A stretch of 64,000 bases of DNA. Source: Neocallimastix lanati (nom. inval.) (lineage: Eukaryota; Neocallimastigomycota; Neocallimastigomycetes; Neocallimastigales; Neocallimastigaceae). This document shows positions 12,310 to 24,669 of the stretch, piece after piece. Position 1 is the stretch's first letter. Every line of letters begins with the position of its first letter. Location: NCBI GenBank assembly GCA_016946835.1, contig JACVTC010000013.1:1659501-1723500 (forward strand), in the 5' to 3' direction. The notes beneath the pieces were generated by a model. The model made no database searches and was not told the DNA's origin. It saw only the letters and a program-made list of their open reading frames with translations. The position numbers and the translations under genes are program-made.

Positions 12310-12850
12310 AATTAATTAATTTAATAATTAATTGATTTAATAATAAAATAAGAATAAAATAATTTATTAAATAAATAATTTAATAATAAAATAATTTTAA
12401 AATAAAACAATTTAATAATAAAATAAGAATAATATAAAATAATAAAATAAGATTAAAATAAAATAATTTAAAATAAAATAATAAAATAAGATTAAAATAA
12501 AATAATTTAATAATAAAATAATAAAATAAGATTAAAATAAAATAATTTAATAATAAAATAAGATTAAAATAAAATGATTTAATAATAAAATAATTTAATA
12601 AAATAAGAATAAAATAAAATAATTTTATAATTAAATAATTTAGTAATAAAATAATTTTAAAATAAAATAATTTAATAATAAAATAAGATTAAAATAAAAT
12701 AATAAAATAAGATTAAAATAAAATAATAAAATAAGATTAAAATAAAATAATTTAATAATAAAATAATTTAATAATAAAATAATTTAATAATAAAATAATT
12801 TAATAATAAAATAATTTTAAAATAAAATGATTTTAAAATAAATGATTTTA
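12310..12850. repeat. AATAA-type irregular tandem array
   Basis: About 540 bases built almost only from the words AATAATAAAATAAGATTAAAA and AATTTAATAATAAAATAATTT in variable order. A short remnant with the same words is at 20345-20420 in the second unit, so the array expanded or shrank after duplication. Confidence 0.7.
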
Positions 12851-12863
12851 GATCTTAATACTA

Positions 12864-12896
<33 letters not shown>

Positions 12897-13399
12897 TGAC
12901 TAAAATTATATTTTTATAAAAAATATATTAAAATAATTAAATTTTTTAAAAAAAATTTTAATTCTAATTTTAAATTTTATTAATATTAATAAAATTTAAA
13001 AAAATTAGAAAAAATAATTAAATATATTTATTTATAATGTAGTTGAAATAGCTAAATAATTTTTTATAGTCATTTTCACTTTTTAATTTTTTTTAAAAAA
13101 ATTACAATCCAAATTTATTAGATTTTTAATTAAAAATAAATAAAGAATTATATTAAATATTAATTGTCCCTAAAAGAAATATTAAAAAAAAAAATAAATA
13201 AAAAATTATGAAAGGGATATATAATTATATTTTTTTTATATTATAAATATTAAAATTTATAATTTTAATATATTAACAAAAACAAAAATATAAAGAATTT
13301 ATTTATAATAATTAAAATAATATTTTATTAAAGTAAAATTGATTGAAATTATATTAAAAAAATATAAAAATTAAAAGATTTCATTTTATATTTCATTAA

Positions 13400-13433
<34 letters not shown>

Positions 13434-14408
13434 AAAACTTTTATAACTTATAAAAATTTGAATTAATTATTTGAAAATATCATATAGTTAGAAGTAGTAG
13501 TAACGATTTACTCAAAGATATTATGGTATTTTTATTTATTATTAAATTGTAATATTTATAAAATTTGTTACATAAATCAAATATTGACAAATTTTTTAAT
13601 TTGTCAATGGATTAATTATAAAATATAATGTTTATTTGTTTTAATGTAATAATATAATTGTTTTTATATAACATTATTAAAATTCATTTTATGATAAATA
13701 TTTATATTATATTTATATAACTTAAAAATATTCATATAAAATATATATTAGATTATTAAGTTTTTTTATTAATAAAAAAAAATTGTTTAAAAAATTAGAA
13801 ATTCTATTTCAAATTAAATTTTTAATAATATAGGTGAAATTTGAAAAAATTACAATTAAATAAAAAATAAATTAATCTATTTATTTATTAGTTAGGTTTG
13901 TCTTAAATCTCATAATTCTTTAATTATTTTCACATCTTATTTTTAAATAACAGTTTAAATTTACTAAAATTTTTATAAAAATATATATATTTATTTTTTT
14001 TATTTTTGATTTTATTTATGTTTTTCTATTAAAAATAATAAAAAAATTACTTATGAATTTCTTCTTTTTACATTTTAATTAATTGATGAATACCATAAAA
14101 ATAATTAATTTTAATAAAAAATTAAAATAATATTAATTACCTTACCTTATTAATATTATAAATTATATATTTAATATAATACAGTATTTTCTTAAAAAGA
14201 TTATAAATAATAGTTAGTAATATTTTATTTACTATTACAAATTTTTTTTTTTTTACTATTAGTTTTATAAATTTTTATAAATTTAAGACTTATATATATA
14301 CAGTATATTTATATACTTAAATATAAGTTTTTTTCTTAAAAAAAAACTTTTTTTAAAGAAATAGAAATTTAGTTTTAATTTTAAATTTTATTAATAATTG
14401 AATTTAAA

Positions 14409-14439
<31 letters not shown>

Positions 14440-15790
14440 TCATTTCATATTTTTTAATAACTAGTAATTTAAATTTATAAAAATTTAAATTAAAAATATT
14501 AAAAAAAATAAAATATATATATATAAAAGAAAAATGAACTTATATATTATTTATTTTTTATTATTGTAAATAAAAGAAAAAAATTATATTTAGTTCATTT
14601 ATATAATTAAAGTTCGTAGTATTACATTAATATATTAAAATTTAAATTAATGTTCATTAATCAAAAAAAAAAAAAAATTTCACCAATCTTGTTAATATGA
14701 TTAATCGGATTCAAAATCAAATCAAAAAAAAAAAAAAATTATATTTAAATCATTATTAGTCTTTGAAAATTTAGACAATATAAATTTTTAAAGATAATTT
14801 TTATAATTCATTAATTATAAAAATGTACTTTGTTTTATCAATAATAAAATAAAATTATCGACCATATATTTAAAGATTATTAATAAGTTATTCAAAAGTA
14901 ATTATCATCATTGTAGATAATTACAAAAATTATTATTAATAAAAAATCATCTAGTAAAAAAATTATTGCATTATTAATAATTTAAATTGTTATAAAAAAA
15001 AAATACAAAATAATATTATAATATGTAAAATATATTGTATTTAAATATAATATAATATATATTTTATTAATAATTATTAATTTAATAATGTTTCATATTG
15101 AGAAATTTCAATTTTGTAAATAATATTTTTATACCAAATTTTATTAATAAAATAGGTAAATGATAAAAAATTAGTTTTAATTTTTTTTAAGTTTTTTTAT
15201 AATTAGTTCAAATTTATTTAAACATAAAATATAAATATTGATTAATTATTATTTATGTTAATTTATTAATATAAAAATAATAATCATTGTTACTACATTT
15301 ATATAAAGAATATATATTTATATATGGTTATTTTAATAAAACTCAACATAAAAAATGAAAAAAAGTTTATGAACATAATTAATTTCAGTTATATTTATAG
15401 TAATATTATTTAATATTATTATTTAATAATAAAATCATATAAAAATAGGATAATGATTTTTTTAATAAGAAAAATAGTTAAGATAACAAAATATTTTATC
15501 TTGTTTTAAGAACTGAATACAATAATAAAAATTAACAATTCTAAAAATAATATATAAACCACTTTATCTTTTAATTAATATAATTATTTAATAAGTAGTA
15601 ATATAATATAAATTAATTATTAGATATTTATTTAATATATATCAAATTTAAAAAAATAATCAACTTTTTTTTTCATTTATAATTAGTAAACTGTATATTT
15701 TTTATATTTTTATTATATATATCTATTCGTAATATAGTAATAAAAACATGTCAATGTTTATTTAAATTTATATTAAAATTCATTTAAATA
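12851..15790. repeat. Duplicated spacer block B
   Basis: Low-complexity A/T sequence whose parts recur at 20440-21760 and 29600-30620. The best landmark is the stretch from TTTCACCAATCTTGTTAATATG (14676) through the TATTATTAATAAAAAATCAT patch (14930), found again near 21155-21420 and 30025-30290. It contains hairpin-repeat copies near 12935-13010 and 14360-14420. No coding frame of note. Confidence 0.55.
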
Positions 15791-15814
15791 ATTAAATTTA
15801 AATTAAATAAAATA

Positions 15815-15960
15815 CAGATGAATATGCAAATACAACTGGATATGTAAATATAACTTGAATATGTAAATACAACAAGATATGTAAACGCAACTGGATATGT
15901 TAACACAACTGGATATGATAACACAAATGGATATGTTAACACAACTGGATAAGCATATAT
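15815..15960. repeat. ACTGGATATG minisatellite
   Basis: Seven or so degenerate units of AACTGGATATGTAAATAC, about 18-20 bases each. The same array, with fewer units, stands at the same place in the other duplicated units (23215-23275, 26500-26590, 31995-32115) and as one or two units at 41040-41080. It is always followed by the conserved AATAGATAGAATATTAATGA. Confidence 0.8.
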
Positions 15961-16204
15961 AAATAGATAGAATATTAATGATAAATTCTGTAAGAAAAAG
16001 ACAATTTATGACTTTATAAATATGAAAAATTTTATATTTAAATTAAGAACCAATAAAAGTGAATTAATTAACTATAATTTAAGAAAAGATAATTAAAAAA
16101 AGAAAAAAAAGAACGAATTTCTTTTTTTGAAAATATAATATTATACTATTAATATTTTTGATTGAATTTATATAATTTTTTATTTATTTCTTTTAATTTC
16201 TTTT

Positions 16205-16530
16205 TTTAATTTATACTATTCCCTTTTTTATAATATATAATTCCCTTTTTTATAATATATAATTCCCTTTTTTATAATATTAGTCCTTTTTAATAATATT
16301 AGTCCTTTTTTATAATATTAGTCCTTTTTAATAATATTAGTCCTTTTTTATAATATTAGTCCTTTTTAATAATATTAGTCCTTTTTTATAATATATTATT
16401 CCCTTTTTTATAATATTAGTCCTTTTTTATAATATATTATTCCCTTTTTTATAATATTAGTCCTTTTTTATAATATATTATTCCCTTTTTTATAATATTA
16501 GTCCTTTTTTATAATACTATTCCTTTTTTC
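16205..16530. repeat. CCTTTTTTATAATATTAGT minisatellite
   Basis: About 17 units of an 18-19 base word, CCTTTTTTATAATATTAGT, with variants ending in ATTATTCCC. Alternating long and short units suggest expansion by blocks. Counterparts are 23525-23690, 26830-26950 and 32430-32520, each with a different unit number. Confidence 0.8.
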
Positions 16531-16581
16531 TTTTAAAAAAAAAAAATAATAATAAATTTGAAAATTATTTAATAGAAAAAT

Positions 16582-16626
<45 letters not shown>

Positions 16627-16799
16627 GTATTTAATGTCAAAAAATAAATAATTTAAATAATATTAAAATAATATAAATTCCTTTTAAACATTAACATAAA
16701 ATAATATGCTTTTTTAGATTATAAATAATGAGTGAATTATATTTACATTAACATATTTATTTTTATTATTATCAATTTATTCATATATTTATATATTTT

Positions 16800-17095
16800 A
16801 TTTAACATTCAATATTTTATTTAACATTTAATATTTTATTTAACATTCAATATTTTATTTTACATTTAATATTTTATTTAATATTTAATATTTTATTTAA
16901 CATTTAATATTTTATTTAACATTTAATATTTTATTTAATATTTAATATTTTATTTAACATTTAATATTTTATTTAACATTTAATATTTTATTTAATATTT
17001 AATATTTTATATAACATTTAATATTTTATTTAACATTTAATATTTTATTTAATATTTAATATTTTATTTAACATTTAATATTTTACATTATGTAT
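16800..17095. repeat. ATTTAACATTTAATATTTT minisatellite
   Basis: About 15 head-to-tail units of the 19-base word ATTTAACATTTAATATTTT, with C/T variation at one position. The third duplicated unit keeps only traces near 27230-27250, so this array expanded after duplication or was lost there. Confidence 0.8.
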
Positions 17096-17522
17096 TTATA
17101 TACATATTTTTTATTTTAATAAGTAAAAGTAATGAGTAAAATTAAATAATAAATTTAGTGAGTAAAATTAAAGAGTAAAATTAAAGAGTAAAATTAATGA
17201 ATAAAATTCTATTTGCAGTAATATTTATTTTTATTATTATTAATATTATATATATATAGCATTCATTTTAATGTATTTTATATATGTGCATTTATTTTAA
17301 TGAATAAAATTAATGAGTATAATTATATTACAGTAATATTTATTTTTATTATCAATTTATACATATATTTACATATTTTATATAACATTATTTATTTCAC
17401 ATTATTATATATTTATAATATATATATATATATATTATTATTATATTTTCTAGATTCATTATATATTTATATACATGGTATATTGAAACTTCTTTTTTTT
17501 TTTAAAAAAAAAAATAAAAAAA
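17096..17522. other. AT-rich spacer below copy 2
   Basis: Contains degenerate AGTAAAATTAAAG repeats (17150-17210) like the larger array at 27300-27620, and TATA runs. An open frame of 76 codons here is low-complexity I/Y/L only and is not credible as a gene. Confidence 0.5.
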
Positions 17523-17776
17523 CTGTTTAAGAGAAAAAAGGAGATTTAATTCTAATTTATTTCAATTTTAAATTTCATTAATATTTATGAAATTTAAAAA
17601 GAAATTGAAAAGATTAAAAAAAGCATTTTAATTTTATTTATTTATTATATAGTTCACATGGCCCTAAATATAAATTAATTTATTGCAGTTATATTACACA
17701 TTTTTTTTGAATTTTATTTCTCACAGAAACTAAAATCATAATATTTAAAAATAAAAATTATTACTTATTCATCCTT
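17523..17776. repeat. Conserved 3' flank with hairpin repeat, below copy 2
   Basis: The segment holds a near-palindrome around TTTCATTAATATTTATGAAA (about 17573) and then the conserved ATGGCCCTAAATATAAATTA (17659) and TTTCTCACAGAAACTAAAAT (17718). The same order stands below copies 3 (27800-28073) and 4 (33370-33670), at gene-less sites 36010-36200 and 39655-39930, and inverted below copy 5 (43288-43600). It probably contains the 3' UTR and polyadenylation region. Confidence 0.7.
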
Positions 17777-18166
17777 TTATATTTGTCTTTCATTACATTG
17801 AATAGTATTTAATATAGCTTGAGGAACTGAGTGTTTTCTTGTAACAGATTTAGCATCAAAGCAAACTTTAGCTCCTGGACGAGAAAGAATTCCATCCTTT
17901 AAAGTCCATCCAAGATTCTGACTTGGAACAAATTCTTTAAATCCATTCGCTTTTAACCATTTATTACATTCAAGGAATAAAGCTTTCGCAAGATCATGAA
18001 TACTTGGATTTTTATTACCTTCACTTTTAATTTTTTTAAGGACCATATCTGCATTAGGAAATGGAGATTTTGGTTTAAATTCCATATTTTTACAAGATGG
18101 TTCTCTTTTGAGACGCATCATCATTGGAATAACATGACGATAGTGATGAGTATTGTTAGTATCCAT
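17777..18166 (-). CDS. Small basic protein, cluster family, copy 2
   Basis: 129 aa. It matches copy 1 through residue 54 and keeps the whole core, including PSQNLGWTLKDG and SRPGAKVCFDAKS. Differences are IH for TN in the NPS..DLA motif (55-56) and a different tail from residue 108 (VTRKHSVPQAILNTIQCNERQI, in two parts: VTRKHSVPQAI then LNTIQCNERQI). The sharp switch from conserved core to variable tail is seen in every copy. No recognised domain. Both flanks are shared with copies 1 and 3, so this is a segmental duplicate rather than a retroposed copy. The plus-strand frame lying across it at 17996-18226 is a shadow. Confidence 0.75.
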   Translation of the reverse strand: MDTNNTHHYRHVIPMMMRLKREPSCKNMEFKPKSPFPNADMVLKKIKSEGNKNPSIHDLAKALFLECNKWLKANGFKEFVPSQNLGWTLKDGILSRPGAKVCFDAKSVTRKHSVPQAILNTIQCNERQI

Positions 18167-19860
18167 TGTTTTAAAATTTTCAGCTTAAATTATTTTAAAA
18201 AAATTTTTAATTATATCTATTATTAATATTATTTAAAGGAAATATTTATCAAATATTAAAAAAAAAAAGAATATTATAATAATAAAAAAAATTTTTTTCA
18301 AAGAAAAAAATCTTCATTTTTATATTTTTTTTTTCATTAATATAAATCAAAGATAAAATAGTTTATAACATATTAATATGATTAAAGTTTATAGAAATAT
18401 TATATTTTAATAAATTAAAATTTAAATTAATTTTTGTCAAATAGAAATTAAAATAATTTGTCAATTTTAAATGATTCGAAATTTTATTAACAAAAATAAA
18501 GTTTTTAAAAATTATTATTTTTAGTCTCATACATTTTTGAAAATTTAGACAATATAAAAATTTTAAAATTATTTTAAATATAAAAATTACTTTCATATTT
18601 TAATTAATTAAAAATTGATCCTAATATTAACAGAATAATTTATTATATAGATATTTCAATTATAATTAAAATTTATTAAATTGGTATAGATCAAATTCAA
18701 ATTATTATCATTATTGAGATTTGATCTTAATAGCATTATATATATAATTAATTTTTATCTATTTATGAAGAAAATATTTTAGAGAATTTATATATTTTTA
18801 TTAATGTAATTAAAAAAATCAAATAAAAGAAAATACTAAATAATAATATTATTATATAGAAAATATTTTACCTTTATTAAATATAACATATATAATATTT
18901 ATATACTATTAATTATTTTAATGTGTCTTAAAGAAAATTTAAATAATACTAAAGGTATTTTACTACTGAAATGAACGTTCATGTAAAAATAAACATTATA
19001 TACTATAAAAGTAAATAAACAATCATAAATAATTTAATTTTTTAAATTTATTTAAATTTATATTAAACTTAGCATTTCTAAAAATAAATTTAATTTTACA
19101 TAAAAATTTAAAATTTAAATATTTATATATATATATTAAAAAACATGTAAATATTAAGTATTAAATTAAATTATCAAAATATAATAATTTATATTTTGGT
19201 AATTTCAATTATCATTAATGTTAATTTATTTTTATAAATCCATAATCATCATGATCATGATCATATTTATTTAATGAATTTATATTTATTTTTAGTTATT
19301 ATATACTTTAATTAAAAAATAAAGAAATTTAATTTGAAATAAATAAGGAAAAAAATTATATAAAATAAAATATATATTGTAATATGTAATAAAATAATAA
19401 AATAATTAATTACTATTATTCAATCAATAAGCATTTTAATCCATTTAAGGAATAAATAGGATTTGAACTTTAAATTGATTGACTGAAAAAAAAATTTTAT
19501 AATTAATATTTCCTCAAAAATAATACTCAAATTGATTCAATGTCCATTTAAAAAAGAAATTTCTAATTTGTTAGAGAATTCTATTATTTACCAACAAATT
19601 ATTTATATAATTTTCATTATTTCAGACAATAATTATTTTAATTTATTTTAATTATTTTTAAAATGTAATGGATCACTGAAAAAAAATATTAATATAAAAT
19701 ATTATGTCATAAAATTTTTTGATATTATATTTATTATATTTATTATTATTATTATTAATATTTATTAATGCAATTCATTACACAATTCAATACAAAAAGT
19801 TTATAAAATTATTTCTATTAACTTTTCTTTTCACTTTCTTAATGAAATCTTTTATTATAT
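18167..19860. repeat. Upstream segmental-duplication block, copy B
   Basis: Counterpart of 10331-11990, collinear and very similar, with small indels in A/T runs and a deletion around 18728-18735 relative to copy A (10920-11050). No gene inside; an open minus frame of 77 codons (18363-18596) is low-complexity I/K/N/F. Confidence 0.7.
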
Positions 19861-21870
19861 AGTTATAATCACTATATAGTATATAATTGTATATATAGTC
19901 AATAAAAAAATGGGTATATTGAAAATTTATGATATAATAAATAATATAAAAGAATTGAATAAATAAAATAAAATAAACTTTATTTAAAGATATTATATTA
20001 CTAAGTTAAATTAATATATTTTTAAAATCTTTTTTCTTTTTTTTTTTTTTTTTTCTCAATACTAAATTTTCTTTCTTGTTAATAATATAATTTTATTATA
20101 AATAAATGAAAAAAATTTTTAATATGAAATTCCTTTTAATTAATTAATTTATTAAAATTTTATATAAATAAAATTTTAATATACTATTACTAAAATTTAT
20201 TATAAATATTATGACTACATAATTACAAAATTAAAATAACATTTTATCAATGAAAAGACTACAAATAATAGACTACAAATAATAATATTAGATATTTATT
20301 TACAATTATTAATTAAATTTTAAATAATTATTCAATTTTTTGTTTTTTGATATAATAAAACAATTTAAGAATAAAATAATTTAATAATAAAACAATTTAA
20401 TTATAAAATAATTTTAAAATAAATGATTTTAGATCTTAAACTAATTATATAATTCCTTTTTTTTTTCTAAAAATATCTTTTTTATAAAAGATATATTAAA
20501 AAATTTAATTCTAATTTTAAATTTTATTAATATTAATAAAATTTAAAAAAAATTAGAAAAAAAAATTAAATATATTATTTATAATGCAGTTGATATAATC
20601 AAATAATTCTTTATAGTCATTTTTATGTCTTTATTTTTAATTAAAAATTTAATAAATATAGATTGTAATTTTTTTTTTAAAAAAAAAAAAACTAAGAATT
20701 TTATTATGCAATAATAGTCTCTAAATGAAATATTAAAAATAATTAATATTTAAAAAAATAGATTTATGAAAGTGTTATATAATTATATTTTTTTATATTA
20801 TAGAAATATATATATAATTTTAATATATTAACAAAAACAAAAATATAAAGTATTTCATTTTTAATAATTAAAATAATATTTTATTAAATAAAAAATAATA
20901 GTTTTTTCCAATCTTAGTGAAATTGATTGAAATTATATTAAAAAAAAATTAGTATATAAATTTTTTTTAGTCTCAGACTCATTTGAAAATTTAGATAATA
21001 TAAGAAGTAATTTTTTTTTATTATTGTAAAAATTTTTTTATTATTATAAAAAAAAGAAAAAATTATATTTATATTTAGTAAATTTAAATAATTAAAGATC
21101 ATAATATTTCATAAATATATTAAAATTTAAATTAATGTTCATCAAATAAAAAAAATTTCACCAATCTTGCTAATATGAAAAATTAATATGATTCAAAATC
21201 TAAATAAGTATTTAAATCATTATTAATCTTTGTAAATTTAGACAATATAAATTTTAAAAGATAATTTTTATATTTCATTAATTAAAAAAATGAACCTTGT
21301 CTTAACAATAATAAAATAAAATTAGCGACCTTATAATTAAAGATTATTAATACAGATATTCAAAAGTAAATTATCATCATTGTAGATAATTACAAAAATT
21401 ATTATTAATAAAAAATCATCCAGTAAAAAAATTATTGCGTTATTAATAATTTAAATTATTATGAAAAAAAATATATATACTAAATAATATTATAATATAT
21501 TAAATATGTTGTATTTTAATATAATATATATTTTATTAATAATTATTAGTTTAATAATGTTTCATATTGAGAAATTTCAATTATGTACATAATATTTTAA
21601 TACTAAATTTTATTAATAAAATATAGATAAATGATAAAAAATTATTTTTAATTTTTTTAAGTTTTTTTTATAATTATTTCAAATTTATTTAAACATAAAA
21701 TATAAATATTTAATTATTATTCATGTTAATTTATTAATATAAAAATCAGTGTTTAGGATTTTTGTTTAGTAATTAATTTATATAGAAAGAATTTAATAAT
21801 TTTATATTTATTTTTAAATTAAACAATGTATCTATTTCTTAAAATAAAGCTAATAACTATTAATTTCTTC
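19861..21870. other. Duplicated AT-rich spacer, second unit
   Basis: Weakly to clearly collinear with 12000-15300 but shorter: the AATAA array is reduced to 20345-20420. Hairpin-repeat copy at 20500-20565. The TTTCACCAATCTTG landmark is at 21155. No gene seen. Confidence 0.5.
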
Positions 21871-23690
21871 TTTTGATTTTTTCTCAAAATATAAAGACAA
21901 CAAGTATTTTCTAATATATTATTTCACAATTTATTTATATAGTAATTACTTCTAAGCCAAATAATTTTTTATAATATGAAACATACAACTATTTATTATA
22001 TTATAAAAAGAATTTTATAATTATAAGTAGTAATAACGATTTTCCCATAAAAAATAATCAAATGTATTCAATTCCAATTTAATTTTGTTATATAATCTAT
22101 ACAACAAATTATATATATAATTTTTAATGAATATAAATAAATACATAATATTGCATATTATGTAATTAAAAAAATAATGCTTTTGAAAGATTTTTATAAT
22201 TTGTCAATAACATGAATTATAAAATTTAATATTCATTTGCTATTAACTAATAGTATAATTCATTTTTTTAAACTTTTAATTTTTATATTTAAAATATGAA
22301 AAATGATTAATCTTTTCTTATTGAACAAATATTAATACATTTATTTTTAATAATGGTTTGAATAGTTTAAAAATTAATAGATATTTATATAAATTATATA
22401 CAAAAATTATTTTTATTCAATAACCTCTATAATATATTCACTTTTTTAATTAGAATTTCATATCTATATATTAATTATAATTTAATTTATTCAATAAGAT
22501 TTTTTATAAACAGACATAGTACTATATTAATTAGAGATATTATTAAGTATATATATTTAAGTAATTCATATTAATATTTATTTTAATATATTTATGAATT
22601 TATTAATATAATATCTATTTTATAACTACCACAGATTGGATTATTATTCATATTTTTAATTTCATTCATATGTATAATATTATTATTTAATAATAAAATC
22701 ATATAAAAATAGGATAGTGATTTTTTTAATAAGAAAAATGGTAAAGATAATTTTAAATTTATATTTTGTTATAAGAATTGAATAAAATAATAAAAGATAA
22801 TTAACAAGTCTAAAAATAATATATAAACCCCTTTATCTTTCAATTAATAATTAATATAATGACTTAATATGTAGTTTAAATAATAAAAATAGAGTTTTAT
22901 TTATAACAATAATATTTAATTTTAATAAAATTTTACTTAAAAAAATTTTTTTAAAAAATATTTTTATTCTCATTAAAAAAACAAATAAATATATATGAAA
23001 AGATATTTATATTAAAAATATAAAAATATAAAACTAAAATTTAATATTATAACTATAAATAATTTTGTTAATATTATTTTCATAAATATATTTTAATCAA
23101 TATTTATTAATACAATTTATAGTTAAAAAAATATTAATATATATAAATATATAAATATTTGATAATTTTAATTTGTTGACAATTATTCAAAATTATTTAA
23201 TACATCTCATAAGATATGTAAATTAAACTGGATATGAAAATACAACTGGATATGCAAATATAACTGGATATGTATATATAAATAGATAGAATATTAATGA
23301 TAAATTTTGTTAGAAAAAGACAATTTATGACTTAATAAATATGAAAATTTTTATATTTAAATTAAGAACCAATAAAAGTGAACTAATTAACTATAATTCA
23401 AGAAAAGAATATTAAAAAAAAGAGAAAGAATTGCTTTTATGAAAATATAATATTATACTACTAATATTTTTAATTGAATTTATATAATTTTTTATTTATT
23501 TCTTTAAATTTCTTTTTTTTAATTTATACTATTCCTTTTTTTATAATATATTATTCCCTTTTTTTTAATATTAATCCCTTTTTTATAATATTAATCCCTT
23601 TTTTATAATATTAATCCCTTTTTTATAATATTAATACCTTTTTTATAAAATTAATCCTTTTTTTATAATATTATTCCTTTTTTTTTTTAA
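21870..23690. repeat. Inner duplicated segment, left copy
   Basis: This segment recurs at about 24670-26950 (offset roughly 3 kb) and in the third unit at about 30730-32520. Shared landmarks are AAAATATAAAGACAACAAGTA (21887 and 24696), TAATAACGATTTTCCCATAAA (22030 and 24998), TAACTACCACAGATTGGATT-like (22621, 25589 and 31386), the ACTGGATATG minisatellite and the CCTTTTTTATAATATT array. It ends where the retrotransposon relic begins. Confidence 0.65.
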
Positions 23691-23789
23691 TATATATATA
23701 TATTCATTAATTTTATTTGTATGAAAATTATTTCTTTTAAAATTATTATTTTTTATTTTTATTTTTTTTTTTTTTTTTTTTTTGAATTT

Positions 23790-24530
23790 GTTAATATTTT
23801 TATTTTTATTATTTCTATTTTTATTAAGAAGGTCATAAAAATAAACGTCGAGTAGATTTCCATCTTTGTGGTAAAATACACTGTATTTTGTTTTAGTAGT
23901 TTTATTATTACTATTTGAACTGTTTTGTGTACTGTGAAAATTGTTTCTGTGATCATTACGTTTGTTATTATTAGAAATATAATTAATTTTATTGTTTTTC
24001 AAAGTTGGTTTGAACAGTATTATTATTTTTGGGGGTTTAAATAATAATTAATTCTTTCTTCATGATCCTACATTTCTTGTAGGTCTTGTTGAAGATCATT
24101 AAAGGTTTTTTTTTTAATCTTTCAAACGTTTGATAAGCAATTCTACAATCTTTTAAATATATTTTTTTTTAGATTCTGTATTTAAACTTCCAATGATTAT
24201 AGTTTGAATTGCATTATCATATTTAGTCTGTCTTCTAGTCATTTTCATCGTATACGAAAACCTTATCAATATATTCGTAAATAATCTTGAGCGATTAAAT
24301 GACGTTTTAACTCAATGTACCAATCCTCAAAATTTTCTATAGTTATTTTTAAAGTCTTTATAATTAAATAGAGATTTAATTAATAAATCTTTATAATTAA
24401 AATTGGATAATAAAATTTCCTTCTTTGGAACCTTTTCATTATCCTTAAGCAATTCATTTTGATTATTTTTAATTGGAGTAGAAGAAGAAGAAGAAGTAGA
24501 GCTTACTTCGGACATTTCATGACGCTTAAC
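23790..24530 (-). mobile_element. Broken LTR-retrotransposon gag relic (Ty1/copia-like)
   Basis: A GC-richer island between the two copies of the inner duplication. The minus strand carries protein-like pieces that resemble a copia-type gag: an S/T-rich start (24515 leftwards), a central WYIELKRHLIAQD-like piece (about 24310-24270), and a zinc-knuckle-like HKDG region followed by YDLLNKN and an N/K-rich tail (about 23890-23800). No LTRs, protease, integrase or reverse transcriptase are visible nearby. It is a fossil fragment with several breaks; age is unknown but it is clearly not recent. Family assignment rests on weak residue patterns. Confidence 0.5.
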
Positions 24531-24669
24531 CTGTTAAAATATGAAGCTCAGAATGAACTCTTTACAATTAAGAATTTATTTTTTAATAGTAACGTTTTTA
24601 TTTAATCAAGAATATTGACTTTTTAAAATAATAATTATTACATGTATTTATATAAACTTTATATTTATT

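Noticed and set aside
17300-17530. 76-codon plus frame rich in I, Y and L
   Set aside because: Low-complexity A/T translation, not kept in the duplicated units.
17996-18226. Plus frames antisense to the small-protein genes (also 28287-28568, 33869-34078, 42868-43068)
   Set aside because: They are conserved only because the opposite strand is coding; ends fall in unrelated flank.
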